From NCBI GenBank assembly GCA_036003885.1, contig DASYSA010000146.1:1-13062 (forward strand): a DNA stretch of 13,062 bases, in the 5' to 3' direction. The first letter of the stretch is position 1. Each line of letters starts with the position of its first letter. Shown here piece by piece: positions 1-6,796 of the stretch. The DNA is from DASYSA01 sp036003885 (GTDB lineage: Bacteria; Acidobacteriota; Blastocatellia; UBA7656). A model generated the notes under the pieces. The model saw only the letters and a program-made list of their open reading frames with translations. It did not search any database and was not told the origin of the DNA. A program made the translations under genes and the position numbers.

Positions 1-25
1 AATTCGCATTTCGCATTTCGCATTT
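1..25. repeat. heptamer array (CGCATTT)n, 3 units
   Basis: Three perfect copies of CGCATTT occupy 5-25, preceded by AATT at the window edge, so the array probably continues to the left. It starts 5 bp past the mutS stop. The unit differs by one base from the CGAATTT units found upstream of mutS (2827-2860), so both ends of mutS carry the same class of 7-bp repeat. The function is unknown. Confidence 0.8.
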
Positions 26-29
26 CCCT

Positions 30-2699
30 TCACATCAGACGCTCCTTAAAACCTCGCAGAAGCGCCAGCGCAGCTTCATCCCCTATGCTCTCCACATCCA
101 GAGCGCGCAGATCATCAAGCACTGCGTCGTTGGCGATTTCAAACAGCGTCGGCTGAGGATCGTTCTTTCTGGACGGAAGATGGCGCGCGAACTTCGGTTT
201 GCCCGTCACATCCAATTCATTCGCTTCGAGGTTCGACAGTATTTCACGCGCCCGGTCGATTACGCCTTTGGGCAGGCCGGCCAGGCGCGCTACCTCGAGA
301 CCATAGGACTTCGAGGCGCTGCCCTCCACCACTCGCCTCAGGAACACAATTGTGCCACCCGACTCCTTCACCGCCATCTGGTAGTTCCGCACCCCCGGCA
401 GCAGTTTCCCAAGCTCCGTCATCTCGTGATAGTGGGTCGCAAACAAGGTCTTCGCCGCGTGCTGAGGATTGTCGTGCAGGTATTCGCCAATGGCCCAAGC
501 GAGCGAAAGACCGTCGAAGGTCGACGTTCCCCGCCCCACTTCGTCCAGCAACACCAGACTTCGTGGAGTCGCGGTGTTCAAGATGTTAGCCGTCTCTGTC
601 ATCTCGACCATGAATGTCGATCGTCCCCGCGCAAGGCTGTCCGAAGCGCCGACTCTGGTGAAGATCCGATCGACGATCGCGATGCGAGCCTCGCTCGCAG
701 GCACGAAGGAACCGATCTGCGCCAGTATGGCTATCAAAGCAGTCTGTCTCAGATAGACCGACTTTCCACCCATATTTGGACCGGTGATGATCAGGAGGCG
801 GTCGGTTGAGTTATTCGCATACGCGTCGTTTGGGATGAATCGCTCGCCGGTCGTTTCGATGACCGGATGGCGGCCGGCGCGAATGTAGATCTCATCGTCT
901 TCGGTCAGTTGAGGGCGACAGTAGTTGCGGCGCGCCGCGACTTCGGCAAGCGACAACAGCACATCGAGCATCGAAAGCGCCTGTGCGACGGCTTGAACGC
1001 GACGGGTCTGGGCCGCGACCGCCTGCCTGATCGTGAGGAAGAGCTGCTGCTCGATCTCGGCGATCCGCTCTTCCGCGCCGAGCACCTTTGCTTCGTATTC
1101 CTTTAACTCCGGCGTCGTGTAGCGCTCAGCGTTGGTGAGCGTCTGCCTGCGCTCGTAATCCTCGGGCACACTCTTGACGTTGGCCTTGCTGATTTCAAGA
1201 AAGTAGCCGAAGACGTTATTGAACTTGACCTTCAGCGATGAAATCCCCGTACGCGTTCGCTCGCGCGCTTCGATGCGGGCGATGATGCTCTTGCTGGAAG
1301 TGGCGACTTCGCGCAACTCATCGAGGTCCGCGTTGTAACCGGGCCGGATGTACCCGCCATCCGCCAGTGATATCGGCGGATCCTCAACCAGACTGTTGCC
1401 GATCAACTCTCGAACATCAGCCAGCTCATCGAGACTCTCGGCCAGCACTTCAAGGAGAGAGCAAGTCGCATCTCGCAGGAACTCCTTGATTGCGGGAATG
1501 CAATCGGCCGAAGACTTCAACGCGGCCAGATCGCGAGGTGTTGCGCGTCCCAGGCTAATGCGACCCATCAATCTCTCGAGATCGGCGACCTTCTTGAGCT
1601 CCGATCTCAGACGGTCGCGTAGGATAATGGCCGTCTTCAATTCGGCTACCGAGTCGAGGCGCGCGTTCAACTCGCCTATTCTCATCGAAGGCCGCACCAA
1701 CCACTGCTTCAACAGTCGAGATCCCATTCCTGTAACCGTCTCATCCAGCACGCCCGCGAGAGTCCGCGATCGAGAACCGTCCAGCGCTTCGATCAGCTCG
1801 AGGTTGCGAACCGTTGGCGTATCAAGAATCAGATAGTCATTAGGCTCAAAGTAGGAGATTCCGGTGACATGGCCCGCCTCTTCCTTCTGAGTCTCGCGAA
1901 CATAATGAAGGGCGGCGCCGGCGGCCGAAACTGCGAGGTCGTGTCCGCCAAGCCCGAACCCATCAAGCGACGCCACGCCGAACTGCGCCTTCAAAAGCTC
2001 GCTGGCGCGTTCGAGAGAGAAGGCCCACTCGTCCAGCGGCGTGAGCGCCCTGTCCTCGTCCGGAACGCTGACCGTCGCAGATGAGTCGGCGGGGTTCTGC
2101 TGGGAATCGCTCTCGACATCGGCGCGCCTGCCGGATCTGAACAGCGGCTCGAGTGGTTTAGGGAGCAGGATCTCACGCGGCCCGAACGCGTCGAGTTGTT
2201 CCACAACTCTCTCCCAGGCCGAGTCGCCTACGAACTCGGTGACCAGGAACTCCCCAGTCGACAGATCCAGGAAGGCGACCGCCATTCCATGGCCGACTCC
2301 GAACACCGACGCTAGGTAGTTGTTCTCTCGGGCTTCCAACAACTGAGAATCAATAGCGGTGCCCGGCGTGATCACGCGAACAACTTCGCGACGGACGAGT
2401 TTGGTTGTCTTCCTGGCGTCTTCCGTCTGGTCGCATATGGCGACTCGATAGCCCTTGCGCACCAGTTTGGCGATGTAGCCGCCGGCTGCGTGGTAAGGGA
2501 CGCCGCACATAGGCACTGCGGCACCGCGCTCCTTGTGGCGCGCGGTGAGGGTGATCTCGAGTTCTTTCGACCCGATCACCGCGTCGTCGAAGAACATCTC
2601 ATAGAAGTCGCCGAGTCTGAAGAAGAGAAGCGTGCCCGGATGCTGGCGCTTGATCTCCTGATACTGCTTGAGCATCGGAGTGGGGGTAGGTTCTTGCAT
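30..2699 (-). CDS. mutS: DNA mismatch repair protein MutS
   Basis: MutS recognises mismatches and small loops and recruits MutL to start methyl-independent or methyl-directed repair. The 889-residue product has the usual family length. The mismatch-reading motif GDFYEM is at residues 30-35 (F32, E34 of Phe-x-Glu). The ABC-type ATPase has Walker A GPNMGGKS at 640-647 and Walker B LLDE with D719-E720, followed by the signature GRGTSTFDG and the FATHYHE switch. The C-terminus ends in a helical dimerisation segment. I chose the ATG at 2699 because it starts the conserved TPMLKQY segment. The frame stays open to a TTG at 2777, but the extra 26 residues are not MutS-like and lie almost on top of the predicted transcription start. 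No strong Shine-Dalgarno is visible. The gene is intact and stands alone, with no mutL in the window. Confidence 0.97.
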   Translation of the reverse strand: MQEPTPTPMLKQYQEIKRQHPGTLLFFRLGDFYEMFFDDAVIGSKELEITLTARHKERGAAVPMCGVPYHAAGGYIAKLVRKGYRVAICDQTEDARKTTKLVRREVVRVITPGTAIDSQLLEARENNYLASVFGVGHGMAVAFLDLSTGEFLVTEFVGDSAWERVVEQLDAFGPREILLPKPLEPLFRSGRRADVESDSQQNPADSSATVSVPDEDRALTPLDEWAFSLERASELLKAQFGVASLDGFGLGGHDLAVSAAGAALHYVRETQKEEAGHVTGISYFEPNDYLILDTPTVRNLELIEALDGSRSRTLAGVLDETVTGMGSRLLKQWLVRPSMRIGELNARLDSVAELKTAIILRDRLRSELKKVADLERLMGRISLGRATPRDLAALKSSADCIPAIKEFLRDATCSLLEVLAESLDELADVRELIGNSLVEDPPISLADGGYIRPGYNADLDELREVATSSKSIIARIEARERTRTGISSLKVKFNNVFGYFLEISKANVKSVPEDYERRQTLTNAERYTTPELKEYEAKVLGAEERIAEIEQQLFLTIRQAVAAQTRRVQAVAQALSMLDVLLSLAEVAARRNYCRPQLTEDDEIYIRAGRHPVIETTGERFIPNDAYANNSTDRLLIITGPNMGGKSVYLRQTALIAILAQIGSFVPASEARIAIVDRIFTRVGASDSLARGRSTFMVEMTETANILNTATPRSLVLLDEVGRGTSTFDGLSLAWAIGEYLHDNPQHAAKTLFATHYHEMTELGKLLPGVRNYQMAVKESGGTIVFLRRVVEGSASKSYGLEVARLAGLPKGVIDRAREILSNLEANELDVTGKPKFARHLPSRKNDPQPTLFEIANDAVLDDLRALDVESIGDEAALALLRGFKERLM

Positions 2700-2768
2700 A
2701 TTAATTAACGGTTCAGAGCGTTTCGAATGGAGCGCGTCGGGCCGTCGCGCGAGAAGAAACAGGGGCGG

Positions 2769-2798
2769 TTGTTTCAACCATGAGCTTGAATATATAAT
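2769..2798 (+). promoter_or_regulatory. tsaB promoter, consensus -10
   Basis: A perfect TATAAT lies at 2793-2798 with TTGTTT at 2769-2774, 18 bp upstream. Transcription would start around 2805, so the tsaB leader would include the 2827-2860 heptamer array. It is interleaved with the divergent mutS promoter. Confidence 0.5.
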
Positions 2799-2820
2799 CG
2801 GCTACTGCGACGGATGTCAA
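2791..2820 (-). promoter_or_regulatory. mutS promoter (TTGACA -35)
   Basis: Read on the minus strand, a perfect TTGACA (2820-2815) is followed after 18 bp by TATATA (2796-2791). Transcription would start near 2784, giving an 80-90 nt leader before the mutS ATG at 2699. The -10 overlaps the plus-strand -10 at 2793-2798, so mutS and tsaB transcription would compete for the same DNA. This is a sequence match only. Confidence 0.55.
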
Positions 2821-2826
2821 ACTGGA

Positions 2827-2860
2827 GAATTTCGAATTGCGAATTTCGAATTGCGAATTT
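2827..2860. repeat. heptamer array (CGAATTT/CGAATTG), 5 units
   Basis: Alternating CGAATTT and CGAATTG units run without interruption in the mutS-tsaB gap; the first unit lacks its C. The array is the reverse complement of the AAATTCG array at 2930-2964, so a tsaB transcript could fold the two into a long imperfect stem with about 69 nt in the loop. Confidence 0.85.
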
Positions 2861-2901
2861 GCCGCTGAGATGCGATCTGATGCTCCTGGCGCTCGATACG
2901 A

Positions 2902-2906
2902 GGGGG
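2902..2906 (+). promoter_or_regulatory. tsaB ribosome binding site
   Basis: A purine-rich AGGGGGAG (2901-2908) centred on this G run sits just before the ATG at 2911. It is the strongest Shine-Dalgarno in the gap and decides the tsaB start upstream of the repeat array. It lies in the loop of the potential hairpin formed by the two heptamer arrays. Confidence 0.6.
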
Positions 2907-2910
2907 AGAC

Positions 2911-3699
2911 ATGCAAGATCCGCAATTGAAAATTCGAAATTCGAAATTCGAAATTCGAAATTCCGTCCCCGTAATCCTGGCACTGGATACATCTTCGAAG
3001 ACGACCAGTATAACAGTAACTCGAGGCGGTCGGGTACTGGTTACCTATAAGGCCGACTTTGACGAGACGAGATCGGAGCGCCTGTGGATCGAGATTCAAT
3101 CGCTGCTCGATTCCTGCGGCCTGACCATTAGCGAGGTCGACCTTTTCGCGGTGTGTGTGGGACCGGGCGGTTTCACTGGGTTGAGAGTTGGGCTGGCAGC
3201 GGCTAAGGGACTCGCTGCGGCGGCTCGAAAGCCCATAGTCGGAGTGACATCCCTTGAAGTTTTGGCGTTCGCCGCCGGCCCTGCCCCTGCGGTCTGTGCG
3301 ATGGTCACCGCATACAAGGGCGACCTCTACTCGCAGCTCTTCTCATTCGACAGCGATGGCGTGCCGGTGCCTGCGAATGCTCCAATGGTCGGTACCCTCG
3401 AAGAAGCTCTCGCACGCATGAACGACTTGCGACCGATACTATTTGTAGGTTTCGATGCGGGGTCTGTGATAGAGGACTCGGCCCCGACCCAGGGAAGCTG
3501 GAGTATTGTCCAGCCTCCGGATTGTCTGGCAGTAGAAATCGCACGGCTGGCTCGCGTGAGACTCGCTCGCGGTGAAGTAGATACGCCCGAGAGTCTGCGA
3601 GCCTGTTACGTTCGCCAGGCAGAGGCAGAGATCAATTTGGCAAAGGGACTGTTAGGTTCTAAGATCAAGCGTGTGCTGGGAAGAGAAGGACCTGTATAA
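2911..3699 (+). CDS. tsaB: tRNA t6A biosynthesis protein TsaB
   Basis: TsaB (YeaZ) is the scaffold of the TsaB-TsaD-TsaE complex, which adds the threonylcarbamoyl group to A37 of ANN-decoding tRNAs in the cytoplasm. The 262-residue product carries the ASKHA-type opening ILALDTSS at 22-29 and the family hallmark GPGGFTGLRVG starting at G84. The first 18 residues or so are odd: residues 7-18 (KIRNSKFEIRNS) are a translation of the AAATTCG array. No ATG, GTG or TTG lies in frame between the array and the ILALDTS motif, so the start must be the ATG at 2911 (good RBS) or the TTG at 2926, both upstream of the repeat. E. coli TsaB is 231 residues, so this protein is extended at both ends. It is followed by rimI after 226 bp; tsaD is not in the window. 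Confidence 0.93.
   Translation: MQDPQLKIRNSKFEIRNSVPVILALDTSSKTTSITVTRGGRVLVTYKADFDETRSERLWIEIQSLLDSCGLTISEVDLFAVCVGPGGFTGLRVGLAAAKGLAAAARKPIVGVTSLEVLAFAAGPAPAVCAMVTAYKGDLYSQLFSFDSDGVPVPANAPMVGTLEEALARMNDLRPILFVGFDAGSVIEDSAPTQGSWSIVQPPDCLAVEIARLARVRLARGEVDTPESLRACYVRQAEAEINLAKGLLGSKIKRVLGREGPV
2930..2964. repeat. heptamer array (AAATTCG)5 inside tsaB 5' end
   Basis: Four perfect AAATTCG units are followed by AAATTCC, with a degenerate unit just before at 2923-2929. The array is in inverse orientation to 2827-2860. Because 7 is not a multiple of 3, gain or loss of one unit would shift the tsaB frame; only changes of three units (21 bp, 7 codons) keep it. Confidence 0.85.
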
Positions 3700-3752
3700 T
3701 CTGGGTACGATCTGGGTACGCACGCTTCCAGCGTGCTGGCGCGGGAGCGCCA
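3699..3752. repeat. REP-like double-hairpin element
   Basis: An exact 11-bp tandem duplication ATCTGGGTACG (3699-3709, 3710-3720) leads into two abutting perfect hairpins. The first is GCACGC (3720-3725), loop TTCCA, GCGTGC (3731-3736). The second is TGGCGC (3737-3742), loop GGGA, GCGCCA (3747-3752). The element starts on the last base of the tsaB stop codon. No T-tract follows, so it is not a normal intrinsic terminator. The twin-stem layout resembles REP/BIME-type dispersed repeats. Whether other copies exist in the genome cannot be seen here. Confidence 0.6.
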
Positions 3753-3853
3753 CTTCCCTGTTGAGCCTTGGAAGTCTTGAATGGAGCGCGGAGTCATCGC
3801 CGCGAGCGAAATCTGTTCGTGCGAACGGGATCTGTTAACATAACCTTGATTGC

Positions 3854-3899
3854 GAGCCTCATTGGATCGCTTTCGTATTCGCAAGGCTCTGTTTTTTTT
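3854..3899 (+). terminator. probable intrinsic terminator before rimI
   Basis: GAGCCT (3854-3859) pairs with AGGCTC (3884-3889) across a 24-nt loop, followed by TG and eight T residues (3892-3899). An alternative stem TTGCGA/TCGCAA (3850-3855/3879-3884) shares the same arms, so two exclusive folds are possible. It probably ends tsaB transcripts. The long loop makes it weaker than a standard terminator, and it sits only 26 bp before the rimI start. Confidence 0.45.
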
Positions 3900-3925
3900 C
3901 GAAGTTGCCGTTAGAGGAGTAAGTC

Positions 3926-4435
3926 GTGTCTGTCAGTCAGTACAACGAACCCGCCTACGGTTTAGCGTTCAGGTCCTATTCGGTTGAGCAGATGATGGAG
4001 AGGGACCTGGATGAGGTAGTGAGCATCGAGGAGATTACTGGCCTGAATCGATGGGGCTACGACGCTTACCGTCGGGAGTTGTTCAAGAATCCGAATTCGG
4101 TTCTGCTTGTTGCGCGCAGTTTCGAGAGAGACGAGCAGGGCCGGAGCATACTGGGTTTTATTGCCGGATGGACAGTCGAGGATGAGCTGCACGTCAACAA
4201 TCTGGCTTCGCATCCTGACCATCGAGGCCGGGGAGTGGGCCGGGCGCTAATGGAGGCTGCGGTCGACGAAGGAATGATGAGAGGCGCGGTCTTCGTGTTA
4301 CTCGAGGTGCGGGCCTCGAATGAGGTGGCGCAGGCGCTCTATCGGAAGATGGGTTTCAACCTTGTGGGCCGTCGTCGAGATTATTATCGTTTGCCGACCG
4401 AGGATGCATTCGTTATGAAGTTGGTGATCACGTAA
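3926..4435 (+). CDS. rimI: ribosomal protein S18-alanine N-acetyltransferase
   Basis: This GNAT-family enzyme transfers acetyl from acetyl-CoA to the N-terminal alanine of ribosomal protein S18. The 169-residue product has the acetyl-CoA pyrophosphate loop HRGRGVGRAL at 99-108 and the RimI block LEVRASN followed by ALYRKMGF. E127 and Y139 match the spacing of the catalytic Glu103 and Tyr115 of E. coli RimI. The end, with RRDYYRLP and EDAFVM, is also typical of the family. The start is GTG at 3926, preceded by AGAGGAG with good spacing. The N-terminus is about 15-20 residues longer than E. coli RimI. Its position after tsaB matches a widespread tsaB-rimI-tsaD arrangement, though a likely terminator in the 226-bp gap suggests a separate promoter here. 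Confidence 0.93.
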   Translation: MSVSQYNEPAYGLAFRSYSVEQMMERDLDEVVSIEEITGLNRWGYDAYRRELFKNPNSVLLVARSFERDEQGRSILGFIAGWTVEDELHVNNLASHPDHRGRGVGRALMEAAVDEGMMRGAVFVLLEVRASNEVAQALYRKMGFNLVGRRRDYYRLPTEDAFVMKLVIT

Positions 4436-4438
4436 TTC

Positions 4439-4608
4439 ATCCGCAGATTGCGCAGATGACACAGATAAAGAGAATTTCCCGACCTTCAAGAACTCGGTCG
4501 AGCCTCCCTTCGTGACTAGAGCAATCGACAATCATTCCTGGTTTCTGCGAAATCTGCGACATCTGCGGATCGCCCCAGACCCTCTTGGTATCTGCGAAAT
4601 CTGCGGAT
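4439..4608. repeat. ATCTGCG-type dispersed repeat, inverted copies
   Basis: A 19-bp block at 4439-4457 (ATCCGCAGATTGCGCAGAT) is the reverse complement, with one mismatch, of 4590-4608. A third related run at 4543-4570 has three successive CTGCG units at about 9-bp spacing. These flank about 85 bp of unrelated sequence after the rimI stop. The stretch holds no gene; apparent ORFs here are translations of the repeats. Confidence 0.65.
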
Positions 4609-4619
4609 CGCAATGGTTG

Positions 4620-4648
4620 TTGACAGGGAATGGGGGCGCGGCTAGAAT
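4620..4648 (+). promoter_or_regulatory. tRNA operon promoter
   Basis: A perfect TTGACA (4620-4625), a 17-bp spacer and TAGAAT (4643-4648, five of six consensus bases) precede tRNA-Gly by 13 bp. Transcription would start around 4655. The strength and spacing are what one expects for a stable-RNA promoter. Confidence 0.8.
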
Positions 4649-4661
4649 TCAACTTCTTCGA

Positions 4662-4738
<77 letters not shown>

Positions 4739-4743
4739 GCTTC

Positions 4744-4797
4744 AGGGCGAAGGCGAAATCTCCTCGGACAAAGTAGAAATGGAGTTGCCTTCGCCCT
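4744..4797 (+). other. hairpin between the two tRNAs
   Basis: AGGGCGAAGGC (4744-4754) is perfectly complementary to GCCTTCGCCCT (4787-4797), an 11-bp stem with a 32-nt loop. It fills most of the 77-bp spacer between the tRNAs. It has no T-tract, so it is more likely a processing or stability element of the precursor RNA than a terminator. Confidence 0.6.
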
Positions 4798-4813
4798 TCG
4801 TATGATAAGCGAA

Positions 4814-4888
<75 letters not shown>

Positions 4889-4895
4889 ACCCTCC

Positions 4896-4901
4896 TTTTT
4901 T
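4896..4901 (+). terminator. T-tract after tRNA-Cys
   Basis: Six T residues lie 8 bp after the tRNA-Cys CCA. The tRNA itself offers the upstream structure. It plausibly ends the two-tRNA transcript. Confidence 0.35.
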
Positions 4902-4915
4902 CTCTAACCACTAGA

Positions 4916-5074
4916 CTAGAGGTCGGGCAGAAGGCGCCAAACATTGCCTGCCATAATAATATATTGAGTACCAAAGCCATAACGCTTCATCTCGGAATAG
5001 GCCTGTTCAGCCGTCCACCCGTCGTGCGTCAAATGAAAGTAAAGCACCTTGCGCCAGAGAAACGGCTCATGATC
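4916..5074 (-). pseudogene. C-terminal remnant, phosphatase-like
   Basis: On the minus strand an open stretch of 52 codons runs from just after a TAA (5077-5075) to TAG at 4918-4916. It has no sensible start codon at its beginning but reads like the end of a real protein: DHEPFLWRKVLYFHL, then HDGWTAEQAYSEMKRYGFG, ending WRLLPDL. The GWxxEQAxxEMxxYGFG pattern is reminiscent of the C-terminal helix region of bacterial dual-specificity or tyrosine phosphatase-like proteins. I infer a gene truncated when the sequence now at 5075 and beyond was joined. The family call is tentative. Confidence 0.35.
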
Positions 5075-5137
5075 TTATGAAATAACCTGGTTCCGAAGCA
5101 AAATGAAAGAGAAGTTGCCTCAGGACTGAAACGAACG

Positions 5138-6631
5138 ATGAATGAATTCTTTTCAGCTTCACACACTCCGCACAATCTCGGTGATATGCCAGCTGAAGAG
5201 TTTCGGCAATACGGTCATCGGTTGATCGATTGGATCTCAGACTTCCTTGCAAACGTCGGCAATCTACCCGCTTTTCCAAACGTTCAGCCGGGCGACATCC
5301 TCAGCAAATTGCCAGGCGCGCCCCCGATCAAAGGCGAAGCAATGGACGAGATTCTGGCCGATATTGATCGCGTGATCATGCCGGGAATGGCGCATTGGAA
5401 CCATCCTCGCTTCTTTGCCTACTTCACTTCATCGGGCAGCGGGCCTGGAATTCTGGGTGAACTGCTCAGCGCAGCTTTTAACGTTAACAGTATGCTCTGG
5501 CAATCGTGCCCGTCGGCGACAGAGCTGGAACAGGCCACGATCGATTGGCTCAGGCAGATGTTAGGATTGCCGCCGGAATCCTGGGGCATTATTTACGACG
5601 GAGGATCGAGCAGTACTTTTCACGCAATCGCTGCGGCGCGCGATCAGTTTGCTGAATTGAAGGTCCGTGAACGCGGGTTGGCAGGCCGCAGCGATCTTCC
5701 TCAGCTTCTCATTTACACATCTGACCAGGGTCATTCATCAATTGACAAAGCTGCGGTTGGGTTGGGATTGGGATTGGATAGTGTGCGCCGAGTGGCCGTC
5801 GATGAACAATACCAGATGGATCCGCGAGCTCTTGAAAAAGCTATTGCCGAAGGTCGCAGCACTGGCAGTTTGCCGTTTTGTGTGGTTGCGACAGTAGGCT
5901 CGACCTCCTGTACGAGCATCGATCCGATTTCGGCGATTGCCGGCATCTGCGAACGCGAACGTTTGTGGCTGCATGTTGACGCAGCGCATGGAGGCGCTGC
6001 GGCGGTTGTGCCTGAAATGCGTTACGTGCTCGATGGCTGTGATCGTGCCGATTCGATAGTTATCAATCCTCACAAATGGCTCTTCGTGCCACTGGATTTG
6101 AGCGTTCTGTACACGCGTAAGCCTGAAGTACTGCGGCGTGCCTTCAGCCTGGTGCCAGAATATCTGAGGACGACGAAAGGTGAGGAGGTCGTGAATTATA
6201 TGGATTATGGCATTCCGCTTGGCCGCCGTTTCAGGGCGTTAAAGCTGTGGTTCACGCTTCGTTACTTCGGCGTTGAAGGCATCGCAGACAGGATTCGAGA
6301 ACACATCAGGTTGGCGCGGCAGTTTGCAGAATGGGTTGACATGAATCCAGATTTTGAACGCCTGGCGCCTGTGCCTTTGAGCACAGTCTGTTTTCGCGCT
6401 CGTTGGCAGGGAATGGACAACAATGAATTGTTGAACCATTTGAACGAACAGCTTTTGCAGGCTATCAATCACACCGGCGAAGCTTTCCTGTCGCACACGA
6501 AGCTGTCGGGACGTTTTGTACTCAGGCTAGTCGTGAGCCATCTGAGGACGAATGAAGCGCATGTGGCTCGAATTTGGGCAATCGCAAAGGAGCAGTTGCG
6601 ATTGTTGAAAGATGGCGGCGTAAATAGATGA
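5138..6631 (+). CDS. PLP-dependent aromatic amino acid decarboxylase
   Basis: A group II pyridoxal-phosphate decarboxylase of the aromatic-L-amino-acid (AADC/tyrosine/tryptophan) type, which would release CO2 from an aromatic amino acid to give the amine. Of 497 residues, the PLP lysine is K313 in NPHKW, D281 in HVDAAHGG binds the pyridine nitrogen, and H199 in the QGHSS segment is the ring-stacking histidine. HWNHPRFFAYF near 86-96 is the substrate-side N-terminal motif. Y354, five residues before IPLGRRFR, aligns with the catalytic Tyr332 of human AADC, which favours true decarboxylation over aldehyde synthesis. The usual VDAAYAG is VDAAHGG here. The start is ATG at 5138, before the conserved MPAEEFRQYGHRLIDW; the RBS is weak. 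Substrate cannot be set from sequence alone. The gene follows a gene remnant, so the locus may have been rearranged. Confidence 0.9.
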   Translation: MNEFFSASHTPHNLGDMPAEEFRQYGHRLIDWISDFLANVGNLPAFPNVQPGDILSKLPGAPPIKGEAMDEILADIDRVIMPGMAHWNHPRFFAYFTSSGSGPGILGELLSAAFNVNSMLWQSCPSATELEQATIDWLRQMLGLPPESWGIIYDGGSSSTFHAIAAARDQFAELKVRERGLAGRSDLPQLLIYTSDQGHSSIDKAAVGLGLGLDSVRRVAVDEQYQMDPRALEKAIAEGRSTGSLPFCVVATVGSTSCTSIDPISAIAGICERERLWLHVDAAHGGAAAVVPEMRYVLDGCDRADSIVINPHKWLFVPLDLSVLYTRKPEVLRRAFSLVPEYLRTTKGEEVVNYMDYGIPLGRRFRALKLWFTLRYFGVEGIADRIREHIRLARQFAEWVDMNPDFERLAPVPLSTVCFRARWQGMDNNELLNHLNEQLLQAINHTGEAFLSHTKLSGRFVLRLVVSHLRTNEAHVARIWAIAKEQLRLLKDGGVNR

Positions 6632-6780
6632 GCGAAGCTGTGCAATTTGAAGTTGTGCCTAAAACGTATTAAGACTTCGAACGCAATGTATTCCTGGCAG
6701 TCATTGTTCCAGGCGTCGGCTTCAGGAGAACGTTGGCTGGCGTCCTTTGTGAGTCAATGACCGGTAACCAGTTTCTCAAA

Positions 6781-6790
6781 AAGGGGAGGG
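6781..6790 (+). promoter_or_regulatory. strong RBS of the DUF1349-like gene
   Basis: AAGGGGAGGG ends six bases before the ATG at 6797, a near-ideal Shine-Dalgarno that decides this start over nearby alternatives. The rest of the gap from 6632 shows no other clear element. Confidence 0.6.
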
Positions 6791-6796
6791 TAGTTT

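Noticed and set aside
2700..2777. N-terminal extension of MutS from TTG 2777
   Set aside because: The residues are not MutS-like, and the position is almost at the predicted transcription start; ATG 2699 fits the family.
1..2964. CRISPR array from the AAATTCG/CGCATTT repeats
   Set aside because: Units are 7 bp with no spacers; these are simple tandem arrays and no cas genes are present.
2713..3099. Minus-strand 128-codon ORF across the mutS-tsaB gap
   Set aside because: It is mostly translated heptamer repeat (FEFRISNF-type) and antisense tsaB.
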